Assembly: GCF_028858725.1 (NCBI RefSeq)
Contig: NC_084781.1
Coordinates: 2,178,513 to 2,242,512 of the forward strand
Direction: 5' to 3'
Length of the DNA stretch: 64,000 nucleotides
DNA from: Colius striatus
Lineage: Eukaryota; Chordata; Aves; Coliiformes; Coliidae
How positions within the stretch are numbered: position 1 is the first letter of the stretch; every line of letters starts with the position of its first letter. The notes under the pieces are model-generated. The model made no database searches, was not told the origin of the DNA, and worked only from the letters and a program-made list of their open reading frames with translations. The position numbers and the translations under genes are program-made. Below are positions 1 through 8,860 of the stretch, piece by piece.

Positions 1-489
1 AAGCGATAAAGTCGCTCCACGGTGGAGGAACCGGAGCGAGGATTACTCAGGCCATCAGCCCCGCCTATTGTTTTTCCTGCCTCGGTTTTAATTGCCGCCG
101 GGACTGAGGATGAATCAGCCGCCTTCTCCTGCCCCGTTTCCACCCGCGACGCTGTGGAGGGTGTTTCCTCACTCCTGGCTTGCCAGGACAGTCGCTGGAG
201 GAGTTGGGGGAAGGAAACACTGATTAGTGCTTCTCCCCCTCTCCAAAACTCGTCTCTTTTTTTAAGCCACCATTTGGAAGGGGTGGTCACGTCACTGAGC
301 CAGTTCAGCTCGTTCATCCCGCAGAATTGTTCCCCTTTGGTGCTGAGGGGGGATTTTGTGGGGCAAACAAGCAAAACCTCCCTTTTCCCCCCCTTTCCTC
401 TGGGTTTCTGGGCTTTGCTGGTTGGGATAGTGACAACTCCCCTGTCCCTGTCCCCATCTCCTGACCTCTCTCCTCACTTCATCCTGCAG
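1..489 (+). other. SLC37A2: SLC37A2 intron 1 (3' part)
   Basis: This is non-coding sequence ending in a pyrimidine-rich tract and the acceptor CTGCAG at 484-489. The first coding exon of SLC37A2, about 20 N-terminal residues in the family, is not found and must lie left of the window. An open frame from 22 to 615 crosses the acceptor in the wrong register and is not real. Confidence 0.75.
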
Positions 490-571
490 GTACCGGGGAC
501 TGACGCTGGTGCTGACCTTCCTCAGCTACACCAGCTACCACCTCTCCAGGAAACCCATCAGCATCGTCAAG
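490..571 (+). CDS. SLC37A2: SLC37A2 coding exon 2
   Basis: The exon follows the acceptor CTGCAG. Its first base completes a codon begun in the missing exon, then 27 codons encode transmembrane helix 1 and the conserved SRKPISIVK cytosolic turn. The donor is AAG|GTCAGC, phase 0. Confidence 0.93.
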
Positions 572-3500
572 GTCAGCTCCAACCTCACCCCAGCTATGGC
601 TGGGAAAGGATGTGAGTGTCTCCTCAAGCATCCTGATTTCACCCCTTCTCTCTCCCTCACAGAGCCAACTGCACCCCAACTGCTCAGCCTTGGGCCCAAA
701 CCCCCACAACAACTCCAACAGCAGCACGTGGTGCAGCTGGGCACCCTTTGGTAAGGCTGAGCCCTCCCCCCAAAACCACCCTTCTAGCAGCTGAGACGGG
801 CTCCCCTGCTTCCAGAGGAGTCAGGTTGTGGCTGCAGGGCTTTGGCAGGGGGCCTGCAGCTCATTAGACACCCAGAGGTAATTAAGCAGCGTGTATGTGC
901 CCCGTGCCCCCGAGCCAAAGGGCAGCCGTGGGTGGTGAAATCAGGGCCAGGTCCCAACACCCCTGGCACCCTGCCACGCTCCCAGGGCTCCATCCCTGGG
1001 GAGGAGGGTTTTGGGGATGAGGATGAGCCACAGGGAAGGAAAACAAAGATGTGAAGCTGATGTGGCCCTAATATTTCTCTTCCAGATGGGGGTAACTACA
1101 ATGAGCTTTTTGGGGCACTGGATAATGCCTTCCTGGTGGCTTATGCCATCGGGATGTTTATCAGGTACCCAGGGCCCGGGCACCCCTTTCCCTCCACATG
1201 CCACTTTGCACCAGGAAACTGGTTTCCATTGGGCTGGGAGCCACTCAGGATCACCTCAGACAGCTCCTCTCTGTGCTCTTCCCTCTCTCTCCACAGTGGC
1301 ATTTTCGGGGAGCGCCTTCCCCTGCGCTATTACCTGTCAGGGGGGATGGTGCTGAGTGGGCTCTTCACTGCACTCTTCGGCCTTGGCTACTTCTGGAACA
1401 TCCACGTCCTCTGGTACTTCATTGTCATCCAGGTGTGTCCATGCTGCAGGATGCTCAGCCTCTGGATCACCCCAGCTTTTTCAGGGATGAGTTTTTGAGT
1501 GGGACAATAGTGGGTGTTTCCTCTCCTCACAACACCCACTCCTCATTTAGCAACGGGAACCATCCCAACACCTCAGGAAGTAGAAGAAAAATACCCCAAA
1601 CTGACTGTTTTCTTGACAGCTGTGGGATATTTGGGGGGGATTTTGGAGCCTGGCTGCTTAGTAACAGCATCAAATCAGCACCATGTGACTCTGCCCATCT
1701 CCTGGCAGGTCTGCAACGGGCTGGTGCAGACGACTGGGTGGCCCTCTGTCGTGACATGTGTTGGAAACTGGTTTGGGAAGGGCAAGTGAGTGTTTCTTTG
1801 GTGTGTTTCCCCTTCCTCCTCCTTCCTGGGAGCCTCCCTGGGTGATGCTGACCCCGCTGTGTCCCTGCCCAGGCGAGGTTTGATTATGGGTGTCTGGAAC
1901 TCGCACACCTCCGTCGGCAACATCTTAGGGTCGCTCATCGCCGGTGTCTGGGTCTCCTCCTCCTGGGGCCTGTCCTTCATCGTGCCTGGCATCATCATCG
2001 CTGCCATGGGCATCATCTGCTTCTTCTTCCTGGTAGAGTGTGAGTGGTGTGAGGGTCCCAGCCCCTCTGCAGCTGGAGCAGGGCCGGGTCAGGCTCTCAC
2101 TGGATCACCTGTCTCCCTGCAGATCCCGAGGACGTTGGCTGCAGTCCCCCTCTGCATCATGTGAGTTGAATCCATTCTCATCCTGGGTGGAGAATGAAAC
2201 AACCAGGGGGTCAGGCTGTAAACATCAAAAACCAGAGTGATGTTGCTTATTCTGGCATGAGCTTCCTCTGGGTCACCCCCTAGCACTGCACCTGATGTCT
2301 CAAGCCCCTTCTGGCAATGAGAGCCACATCTCCTGTGTTTGGCTTTGCTTTCAGATGGCCTCTGACGAGGAGGAGGGTGCTGGAGGAGTGACCACCAGTG
2401 AGAAGGACCCTGAAGTGGTCACCCCCAACGATGGGCCACTGAGCATCTCTGGCCAGAGCAACTCCCATCACTCCAACAGCTCCAAGGAGTCAGCCGAGGA
2501 GCCTGAAGCCATCAGCTTCCTCGGGGCACTCCGGATCCCTGTGAGTGGTGGGATGGAGGAAAGAGCAAAGCCAGGGCAGCTCACCCCAAAACTGGGGGGG
2601 GGAAGGAAGACCTCCCCCCATCTGGAAATGGTCTGGGAGAAAGAGGCTTCTCTGATGTCTTCTCCTCTTTGCCCAGGGTGTGGTGGAGTTCTCTCTCTGC
2701 CTGCTCTTTGCCAAGCTGGTGAGCTACACTTTCCTCTACTGGCTGCCCCTCTACATTGTGAACATTGGTGAGTTTTTGGGGTTGGTGAGGCAGGATTGAG
2801 CATTGCAAGGGGGAGCATCACCTCACCCCTGTCCTTTCCCTCACAGCTCATTTCAGTGCCAAGGAAGCCGGGGACCTGTCGACCCTCTTTGACGCCGGGG
2901 GCATTTTTGGTTCGTCACACACCCAGGCAGAGGGGGTGGATTGGGGATGATTTGGCTTTGATGGGAACTCCCTTCCACTGGAGTGTGTTTTTGGGATGCC
3001 AGCTCTTTGCCAGGAGCACCACACTGAGCTCTGTTTGGCATCTGATCAGCCAGCAAACACCCCAAGCTTGTACTTTGCCATCCAGGTGACAATGACAACC
3101 CCTTTCTTTGGGCCTTGCTTGTTGAGGCTTTTGTTTTTCTGAGAGAAGTGAGACACTTTGCAAGCGTGGAGGGGACTGGAGTTGTGTGCAGGGTGTAGGG
3201 GAACCATCTGCAGGGAGAACCCAGCGTGGGGAAACCAAAGCTCTTCATCCTGATGTTACTACAGTTACCCTTGGGGGCGTCTTGATGGAATTTGGGGTTC
3301 AGGCAGGGGGAAGCTTTGCTGCTGGGGCAGTGGGACTGACACCTGTGACTCCTCCTCACAGGGGGGATCTTTGCTGGCCTCATCTCTGACTACACCAGTG
3401 GCAGGGCCACCACGTGCTGTGTGATGCTGGTCATTGCTGCTCCCATGGTGAGTCGTCACGTGGAGGGGAAAAAAAACCCCACCCCAGTCACAAGGGTTTC

Positions 3501-6500
3501 CTCTCCTCTGGATCTTTTGAATCACAGCTGCCTTCCTCCCCCTGAGTGCCCAGGATGAGCTGGTCACATGCTGAGATTAGAGAGCTGGGATTGATCCACA
3601 TGTCCAAATGTTCCCAGGGTGGACATCCAGATCTGGGGTCTAGGAGATGATTCTGAAGTCCTCCACAGCTAAAACACCAACCAAAACCCTTTAGGGTTGT
3701 TTTTCCCTTGGATCTGAAAGCTTTTAGGGGTCCTACTGAGCTGCTTCAGCTTTCATGTCTTTGCTTTGTGTCTCAGCTCTTGGCTGGGATGTCCCTCCTG
3801 AGCACCTGCATGGAGCTTGTTTGGCTTTGCTCAACCCAACCCAAAAAGGCAGTTAATGAGGTGTAAGCCAAGCCTGGCCAGCTCTAAATCATGGCAGCAC
3901 CTCTGCTTGGCAGCTGCCAGGCATTGCATCTGGCAGGCACATGGGATGTGGGGCCAACTACAAGACAAGACACTGAGGGGCTGGAGCACAAGTGTGATGG
4001 GGAGCAGCTGTGGGAGCTTAGTCTGGAGAAGAGGAGGCTGAAGGGAGACAGGAGCCCTCTCTGCAGCTTCTTGACAGGAGGCTGGACTGAGGTGAGAGTT
4101 GGTCTCCCAAGTAACAAGTGACAGGACAAGATGAAATGGGCTCAAGTTGTCCCAGGGGAGGTTGAGGTTGGAGCTGAGGCAGAACTGTTTCCCTGAGAGG
4201 GGTGTCAGCCCTGTGCCAGGCTGCCCAGGGAGCTGGGGGAGTGCCCAGCCCTGGAGGGATCCCAAAGCTGTGGTGCTGAGGGCTGTGGGGTAGTGCTGGG
4301 CTGGGCAGGGTGAGGGGAGAGCAATGATTCTGTGATCCTTCAAACACTGTGGCTCATTGGAACTTGGTGCTGGTGATAATTCCAGTCCCCACCTTCTTCA
4401 TTCACCCCCTGAGGTGCTGACACAGGGAAAACACTTGGGAAAACATCTGGACTAGCCATAACAGGTTCATCTGTTGTCTTTGCCAGCTGTTCCTGTATAA
4501 CCACGTGGGCCAGAACGGCATTGGCACATCAACAGGTAAGGAGCAGTCAATAGGAAACGCTGTGGGCTCACCTGCCTTTATTTCTCCCAGGATTTGGGGG
4601 TGGGAATGGTGCTGGAGGAGCATTTGCTGCCTGCTGGGTGAGGGGAAAACAGAGCTGCATGGGACAGTGATGTCCTGCTGCTCACCTCCACTTCCAGCTT
4701 TAATCTGTTCCCTGGTCCCTCCTTCCTGGCAGCGATGCTGGTCGTGTGCGGCGCTCTGGTTAACGGGCCCTATGCTCTCATCACCACAGCAGTTTCAGCA
4801 GATTTGGTAAGAGCTGCACTTCAGACAACCCCCCAAACACACACAGACTCACACACCCAGTGGCTGCTCCCTCTCTGCTGGGATTTTTGCTTTTGGCCTT
4901 TGTTTTCCACGGGCTCTGAAGCCCAATGGGGAACAGGGCTGGCACACCTCGTGCTGCACTCTGCACCCTCTCCCTTAAACGTGGCTTTTTTCACCTTCAG
5001 CACAATCCTGGTGGAAACATTTGCTGGCAAATCACATGGGATCCTTATGGGCTGGGTTTTTCCCCTCCTTATGTTTTACTGTTTCCTTACAGGGAACCCA
5101 CGAGTCTCTCAAAGGCAACGCCAAAGCCCTTTCTACGGTCACAGCCATCATTGATGGCACAGGATCCGTAGGTACCTGCATCTGGGGGATGCTGAGCACT
5201 GATTTCAGTGCCAGGGGGTGCTCTTGGTGCCCTTGGCTCTGTGAGCATCCCCTCATGTGGCTCTTGTGCCCTCCTAGGTGCTGCATTAGGGCCGCTGCTC
5301 GCAGGGCTCATCTCCCCCACGGGCTGGAATAATGTCTTCTACATGTTGATAGCAGCTGATGTCTTGGCTTGCCTGGTAGGTCCCTCAGTTTGCTATTCCA
5401 GACATTCAAAGGCTTCCTTTTAGCCACCTGCTCGCTGGTGGAGGAGACCTAGAGCTTTGCATCAACTCCAGCCCTTTGCCTCCATCCATTTGGCTCCCAT
5501 CTCCTCTTGATGGGAAGGCTCATGGCCAGGCTGGTGGCTGCAGAGCCATTGACCCTGCAGCCACCTTCCCCCTTTCCTCTTGCAGCTCCTCACTCGTGTG
5601 GTGGTCAAAGAAGTCCGTGGCTGGTGTGGCTACATGGCAAGGAAGAGAGGGTATGTACCCACCAGCCCTCTGGGCTCACAATGCCAAAACATGGCACCAG
5701 TGCTGCTGCAGAAAAGACATTTGTTATCCCTTGCTGTTGCTGCTGCATCTCCATGTGCCTCATTCCTGTGGCACAGAGGCATTGTGCCTACAACTAGGGA
5801 TTTTTAGCCATCATGGAACTCCCCCTGTTGCTAAAGATGCCATCCTTGTGTCTTTGTAGCTCTAGTGTGCAGCTAACAGAGTCAGTGCTGGACGGGAGGT
5901 AGCTCAGTGTGAGTATCTCTTGAGCCATGAGGATTAAATGCAAACACAAGCCTGATTCCACCCTGATTCCCAGTTTTGCTCTGTTGATCATTTAAGGGCC
6001 AAGACCCAAGATTTGGGAATCAAAGGATCAAACTGGGATGGCTGGGGAAGAGAATGTGGACAGGCAGCACGTCCTTAGCTCTGGCTGACTTAGGGAGATG
6101 TCAGCCTGATACACTCACCCATGCTAATTAGCTTGATTACATAGGCTGTCTAATCAAATTTGGGACCAAATCAATGCAGCACAGGTAGAAATCACCTCCA
6201 AATTGGGTAGAAATCCTCTCCAAATCATCACCATCTCATCTCCAATCGCCACCAAACCACGTGCACTGAGGGGAAGGGGCCACAGCCAAAACGTTTGGTC
6301 CTTTATGTCTTGTGTTTGCAGGTGACAGAGCAATAGTCTGGGCCTTGCCCTGTGGTAAGTGCAGCCCAAATCTCCTCTGGCTGCTGGTGGAGGGCTGTTG
6401 GGCTCTGCTGGGGCTGGCTGGGGCCTGGATGGGCCTGGCACCATCCCCTCTTTGCACCAAACCCCGGCAGTTTCCTGGTGGGAGACACTGTGGAAACGCT

Positions 6501-6805
6501 GCAGTGCCTCAGAGGGCTTTTGTGGGGAGCACCTTGGCCTGGAGCAGCTTTGCAGAGTGGAGGCACAAATGCTGCTGCTTGAGGGGTGCTTTTTAACAGG
6601 GATATTTCAGCTTCAGCCAGAGACCAAGCGGTGGCTGGACCTTCTGCCTGGCTGGTGGTGCCCATGGTGCTGGGCTTTCCCCTATTGCCATCCCATCTCT
6701 GGCAGCACCAAGACAATGCACCATCGCTTCCCAGCTCCTGCCCAGTGTCTCTCCAGTTCTCAGCAGCCCTTCACTTCTCTCCCTCACAGGTACAAGGAGT
6801 TCTGA
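490..6805 (+). CDS. SLC37A2: SLC37A2, glucose-6-phosphate exchanger 2 (5'-partial, 17 exons)
   Basis: SLC37A2 is a phosphate-linked glucose-6-phosphate antiporter of the ER membrane (major facilitator superfamily, SLC37 family), known mainly from macrophages and osteoclasts. The joined coding exons are 490-571, 663-750, 1086-1164, 1297-1432, 1709-1785, 1873-2039, 2123-2160, 2355-2540, 2677-2767, 2847-2909, 3362-3447, 4487-4535, 4733-4806, 5093-5171, 5278-5375, 5586-5650 and 6790-6805. Together they give 490 residues in one uninterrupted frame plus a stop. With about 21 missing N-terminal residues the protein has the family length of roughly 500-510. Visible hallmarks are the first-helix end HLSRKPISIVK, GERLPLRYYLS after helix 2, WPSVVTCVGNWFGKGKRG, HTSVGNILGS, a hydrophilic acidic/serine-rich central loop (exons at 2123-2540), then GDLSTLFDAGG and NGPYALITTAVSADL in the C-terminal half. 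TMEM218 next door distinguishes it from SLC37A1. All introns are GT-AG; the donor after 2909 is weak. Confidence 0.95.
663..750 (+). CDS. SLC37A2: SLC37A2 coding exon 3
   Basis: This exon encodes the luminal loop between helices 1 and 2. It carries closely spaced N-glycosylation sequons (NNS, NSS) before the conserved WCSWAPF. Acceptor CACAG, donor G|GTAAGG, with one base carried over. Confidence 0.92.
1086..1164 (+). CDS. SLC37A2: SLC37A2 coding exon 4
   Basis: It encodes DNAFLVAYAIGMFI, transmembrane helix 2. Acceptor TTCCAG, donor AG|GTACCC; the split serine codon is completed by the next exon. Confidence 0.93.
1297..1432 (+). CDS. SLC37A2: SLC37A2 coding exon 5
   Basis: It encodes the helix 2-3 loop FGERLPLR (a charged MFS-type loop), helix 3 and the start of helix 4. 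Acceptor CCACAG, donor CAG|GTGTGT, phase 0. Confidence 0.94.
1709..1785 (+). CDS. SLC37A2: SLC37A2 coding exon 6
   Basis: It encodes CNGLVQTTGWPSVVTCVGNW (helix 4 and the following loop), strongly conserved in SLC37A1/A2. Acceptor GGCAG, donor AA|GTGAGT; the lysine codon is split. Confidence 0.94.
1873..2039 (+). CDS. SLC37A2: SLC37A2 coding exon 7
   Basis: It encodes RGLIMGVWNSHTSVGNILGS and helices 5 and 6. Acceptor CCCAG, donor T|GTGAGT, with one base carried over. Confidence 0.94.
2123..2160 (+). CDS. SLC37A2: SLC37A2 coding exon 8 (38 bp)
   Basis: A very short exon encodes PEDVGCSPPLHH at the start of the central cytosolic loop; the PEDV...C..P..HH pattern is typical of SLC37A2. Acceptor CTGCAG, donor CAT|GTGAGT. 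Its reading frame joins both neighbours exactly. Confidence 0.88.
2355..2540 (+). CDS. SLC37A2: SLC37A2 coding exon 9, central loop
   Basis: Sixty-two codons, phase 0 at both ends. The first part is acidic and Ser/Asn-rich (low complexity, the most divergent part of the family). The end, EEPEAISFLGALRIP, is conserved and leads into helix 7. The boundary inside the low-complexity part is the least certain of the gene. Confidence 0.88.
2677..2767 (+). CDS. SLC37A2: SLC37A2 coding exon 10
   Basis: It encodes GVVEFSLCLLFAKLVSYTFL and the rest of helix 7, YWLPLYI. Acceptor GCCCAG, donor G|GTGAGT. Confidence 0.94.
2847..2909 (+). CDS. SLC37A2: SLC37A2 coding exon 11 (weak donor)
   Basis: It encodes HFSAKEAGDLSTLFDAGGIF. 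The acceptor CACAG is normal. The only GT donor that preserves the frame is G|GTTCGT, a poor match to the vertebrate consensus at +3 and +4. Confidence 0.88.
3362..3447 (+). CDS. SLC37A2: SLC37A2 coding exon 12
   Basis: It completes GGIFAGLISDYTSGRATTCC and helix 9 up to AAPM. Acceptor CACAG sits in a run of six G that completes two glycine codons; donor ATG|GTGAGT. Confidence 0.93.
3448..4486 (+). other. SLC37A2 intron carrying a CR1 fragment
   Basis: Outside the CR1 fragment (3948-4340) this intron is unique sequence without recognisable elements. It ends in the acceptor GCCAG at 4486. Confidence 0.7.
3948..4340 (+). mobile_element. CR1 LINE 3' fragment, sense orientation
   Basis: A truncated non-LTR retrotransposon tail. 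It contains CACTGAGGGGCTGGAGCACA, GGAGAAGAGGAGGCTGAAGG, CAAGTAACAAGTGACAGGAC and CCCTGGAGGGATCCCAAAGC, all hallmarks of CR1 3' regions, and ends near GATTCTGTGATCC. It sits in the same orientation as SLC37A2. It contains no intact reverse transcriptase. Confidence 0.85.
4487..4535 (+). CDS. SLC37A2: SLC37A2 coding exon 13 (49 bp)
   Basis: It encodes LFLYNHVGQNGIGTST, the loop between helices 9 and 10. Acceptor GCCAG, donor G|GTAAGG. Confidence 0.9.
4733..4806 (+). CDS. SLC37A2: SLC37A2 coding exon 14
   Basis: It encodes MLVVCGALVNGPYALITTAV and SADL, helix 10, highly conserved. Acceptor GGCAG, donor TTG|GTAAGA, phase 0. Confidence 0.94.
5093..5171 (+). CDS. SLC37A2: SLC37A2 coding exon 15
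   Basis: It encodes GTHESLKGNAKALSTVTAII and DGTGSV (start of helix 11). Acceptor TTACAG, donor G|GTACCT. Confidence 0.94.
5278..5375 (+). CDS. SLC37A2: SLC37A2 coding exon 16
   Basis: It encodes GAALGPLLAGLISPTGWNNV and most of helix 12. Acceptor CCTAG, donor CTG|GTAGGT, phase 0. Confidence 0.94.
5586..5650 (+). CDS. SLC37A2: SLC37A2 coding exon 17, cytosolic tail
   Basis: It encodes LLTRVVVKEVRGWCGYMARK and R, the end of helix 12 and the basic C-terminal tail. Acceptor TTGCAG, donor GG|GTATGT. Confidence 0.9.
6790..6805 (+). CDS. SLC37A2: SLC37A2 terminal coding exon
   Basis: After CTCACAG the exon completes a glycine and reads YKEF then TGA at 6803-6805. The family normally ends in GYKEI, which supports this short exon. 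The last intron is 1.1 kb. In mammals alternative C-termini of SLC37A2 are known, so reading into the intron after 5650 remains possible as a second isoform. Confidence 0.85.
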
Positions 6806-6906
6806 TGTGTCCTCCCTGGAGTCACCCTGCGCCCAGAGGCCCGGAGGGAGGAGAGAGGCTGGGGGAGGGCCGGGAGCGGCTGCACAGCCTCAGGCCATGG
6901 CCCCCA

Positions 6907-6967
6907 GGGGCTCCTGCTGCCACCCAGGGTTTGCTGCTGGGGCTCCTGCTGCCACCCAGGGTTTGCT
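6907..6967 (+). repeat. Two-copy tandem duplication in SLC37A2 3'UTR
   Basis: The 29-mer starting GGGGCTCCTGCTGCCACCCA occurs at 6907-6935 and again, identical, at 6939-6967. Confidence 0.9.
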
Positions 6968-7052
6968 TCGGAGGGAGGCAGCGTGAGGAGCAGGCCCAAG
7001 GCCCTGGCCAACCCCTTTTCCAGGAGGATTCTCCACTGTTGGCCATTGTATT

Positions 7053-7058
7053 AATAAA
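7053..7058 (+). terminator. SLC37A2: Polyadenylation signal AATAAA of SLC37A2
   Basis: Canonical hexamer 250 bp after the stop codon. It is the first canonical hexamer on this strand after the stop. Confidence 0.75.
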
Positions 7059-7188
7059 GCCAGCGCTACCGCTCCCTGCCCGTTCCTGGGGGGTGGTGAG
7101 CGTGCCCTGCCTGCTTTTCTCCACCTACATCCTCTCATTTGCAAGCCCAGGACATCCCTGGGCTTTCCATTGAGCTGGTTTTAATCAG

Positions 7189-7375
7189 AGGGTTGAAAAA
7201 GACCTTTAAGATCAAGTCCCAGCCCTGCCCTCACCCTGCCCAGCCCAGCACTACCCCACGGCCTTCAGCACCTCAGCTCCACGGCTTTGGGATCCCTCCA
7301 CTCCCCCAGCTCCCTGTTCCAGTGTTTAGTAACCAAAGTTCTTCCTCATTTCGAATCTAAACCTCCATTTAGCCC
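7189..7375 (-). mobile_element. CR1 LINE 3' fragment, antisense
   Basis: It begins GGGTTGAAAAAGACCTTTAA and continues with the complement of the CR1 tail: GGGATCCCTCCACT, CCCTGTTCCAGTGTTTAGTA, TTCTTCCTCAT and ATCTAAACCTCC. It is diverged, with internal deletions. Confidence 0.75.
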
Positions 7376-8629
7376 CAAAAGCAGGACCTGGAGCCCTGCC
7401 TCAGCCCCTGTGCCACACCAGCTCCCACACTGTGTTCAGCTGACGGCCTTCATTAGATAGCTCCTCATTAAAACAGGCAGTGCTGGGCTGTGGCTGGGGC
7501 AAAGGTGGGTCTGGGGAGGCGGGAGGGAAAGCCCCCAACTGCTGGGCAGGGTGGTGGGAGGGGGTCACAGGGCGTGTTGCCCACCCCACACTGAATGCCC
7601 TGGGCTGTGTTTTATGCCCAGCATAAATCTGAACTCTAATTGACTTCACTTCCTTGGATCTTAACCCAAGGAGAAAACATCTGGGCCTGATGTGATTTTA
7701 TTAAGTGCTGATTTCATCAGCAAAGGGAAGGAGGGGAAAAACCAACCCCAAACTCAAAAAGAGGAAAGCTGTTGGCCAGTTGGATCAGCTCCCTGTTAAA
7801 GCTCTGCAAGGTGATGGAGCTGCATGTTCAAGGTTCCCTCCACCCTGCCTTGGGGATGCTCAACAGGGCTTGAAAACTCCCTGGGGAATAAGGAGGAGAA
7901 ACATCAAGCAGGCAGAGAAAAGCCAAATCCCCAACTGCTCCCTTTTGCCCAGGGCAATATCCACCTCCCCAGGGCCAAAGGGCAATACCCACCTCCCCAG
8001 GGCAAACCCCTGAGGAAGAGGAGGGGGAGGGTTCACTTTTTCACCCTGTGGAGAAGGACAAAGGGGCAAAAAAGGAATCCCACAAGCCCTGCCACAGCCA
8101 GGGGTTTGTTGCAAAGGCAGGTTGGTTGGTTTGGTGGATTTGTTGAACTGTTCTGCCCCCCTGTTCTTTCAGCTGCTTCTGGTTTTTTAGGGGGGATAAA
8201 TTTAGGGCTGAGTCGTGTCTCGCTCGTGTTTGGAAAGTCTGAGCAGCCTTGGCTGTGCTGTCAGGAGGGAGCAGTTTGAAACTCAGGAAAGGGAAAAAAT
8301 AAGAGCTAAATGCCAAAGAAAATCCCAAATCTCCCTGAGGTTTTGGAGACTTGAAGGGTTGGGAGGGAGAGCAAAGTTGGGGATCCCTTGGGTTTGGGCC
8401 GAGCTCCTTGGGGAGCTGCCTGCAAGACTCACCTCGTCTCATTCCTCCACTGCTGGAGAAAAGGCCTCTGCTTTTCCTCCTTGTGCCATGAAGAGCCTGA
8501 GTGCTTTTCTGTGAGCTCTGCTGAGGGGCAGCCTGGAAAAACAGGAGTGAGGGGAGGCTGGGAGTATTTCGGAAGAGCAGCCCCCCGGATCCCCGGGGCT
8601 CGCTGTGACGGTGAGGAGAGGTGGCTGGG

Positions 8630-8860
8630 CCATGGTCTGTAATTACCTATGCAAGGAGCAGCCAGCAAATGCTGAAGGGCTTTTTAATTAGCAGCCAAAG
8701 GCAAAGTGGGATTCGACAGCAGGGAAGCTGAAGTCAGCAAAGTCAAGGTGGAAATAAGGGGCCAGCTTTTACCAGGCAGGGTAATTAAGTGCTGGCGGAG
8801 CGCAGCGCCGGGCGTGAGGAATTGCTGCCGTTCCAAGACCTTAAATCAAGGAGGTTCTCC
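8630..8860. promoter_or_regulatory. Candidate regulatory patch
   Basis: Non-repetitive sequence with TAATTACC, TTTTTAATTAGC and GGTAATTAAGTG homeodomain-type sites followed by a CpG-rich stretch (8797-8815). The composition resembles conserved non-coding elements, but conservation cannot be tested here. Confidence 0.2.

Larger units (their letters stand above)
6806..7075 (+). other. SLC37A2: SLC37A2 3'UTR
   Basis: Sequence from the stop codon to just beyond the first AATAAA. It contains a 29-bp duplicated block (6907-6935 and 6939-6967, period 32 bp). The exact cleavage site is not visible. Confidence 0.7.

Noticed and set aside
22-615. 197-residue open frame at the left edge
   Set aside because: It runs through the SLC37A2 intron and exon 2 in a non-coding register and has no recognisable domain.
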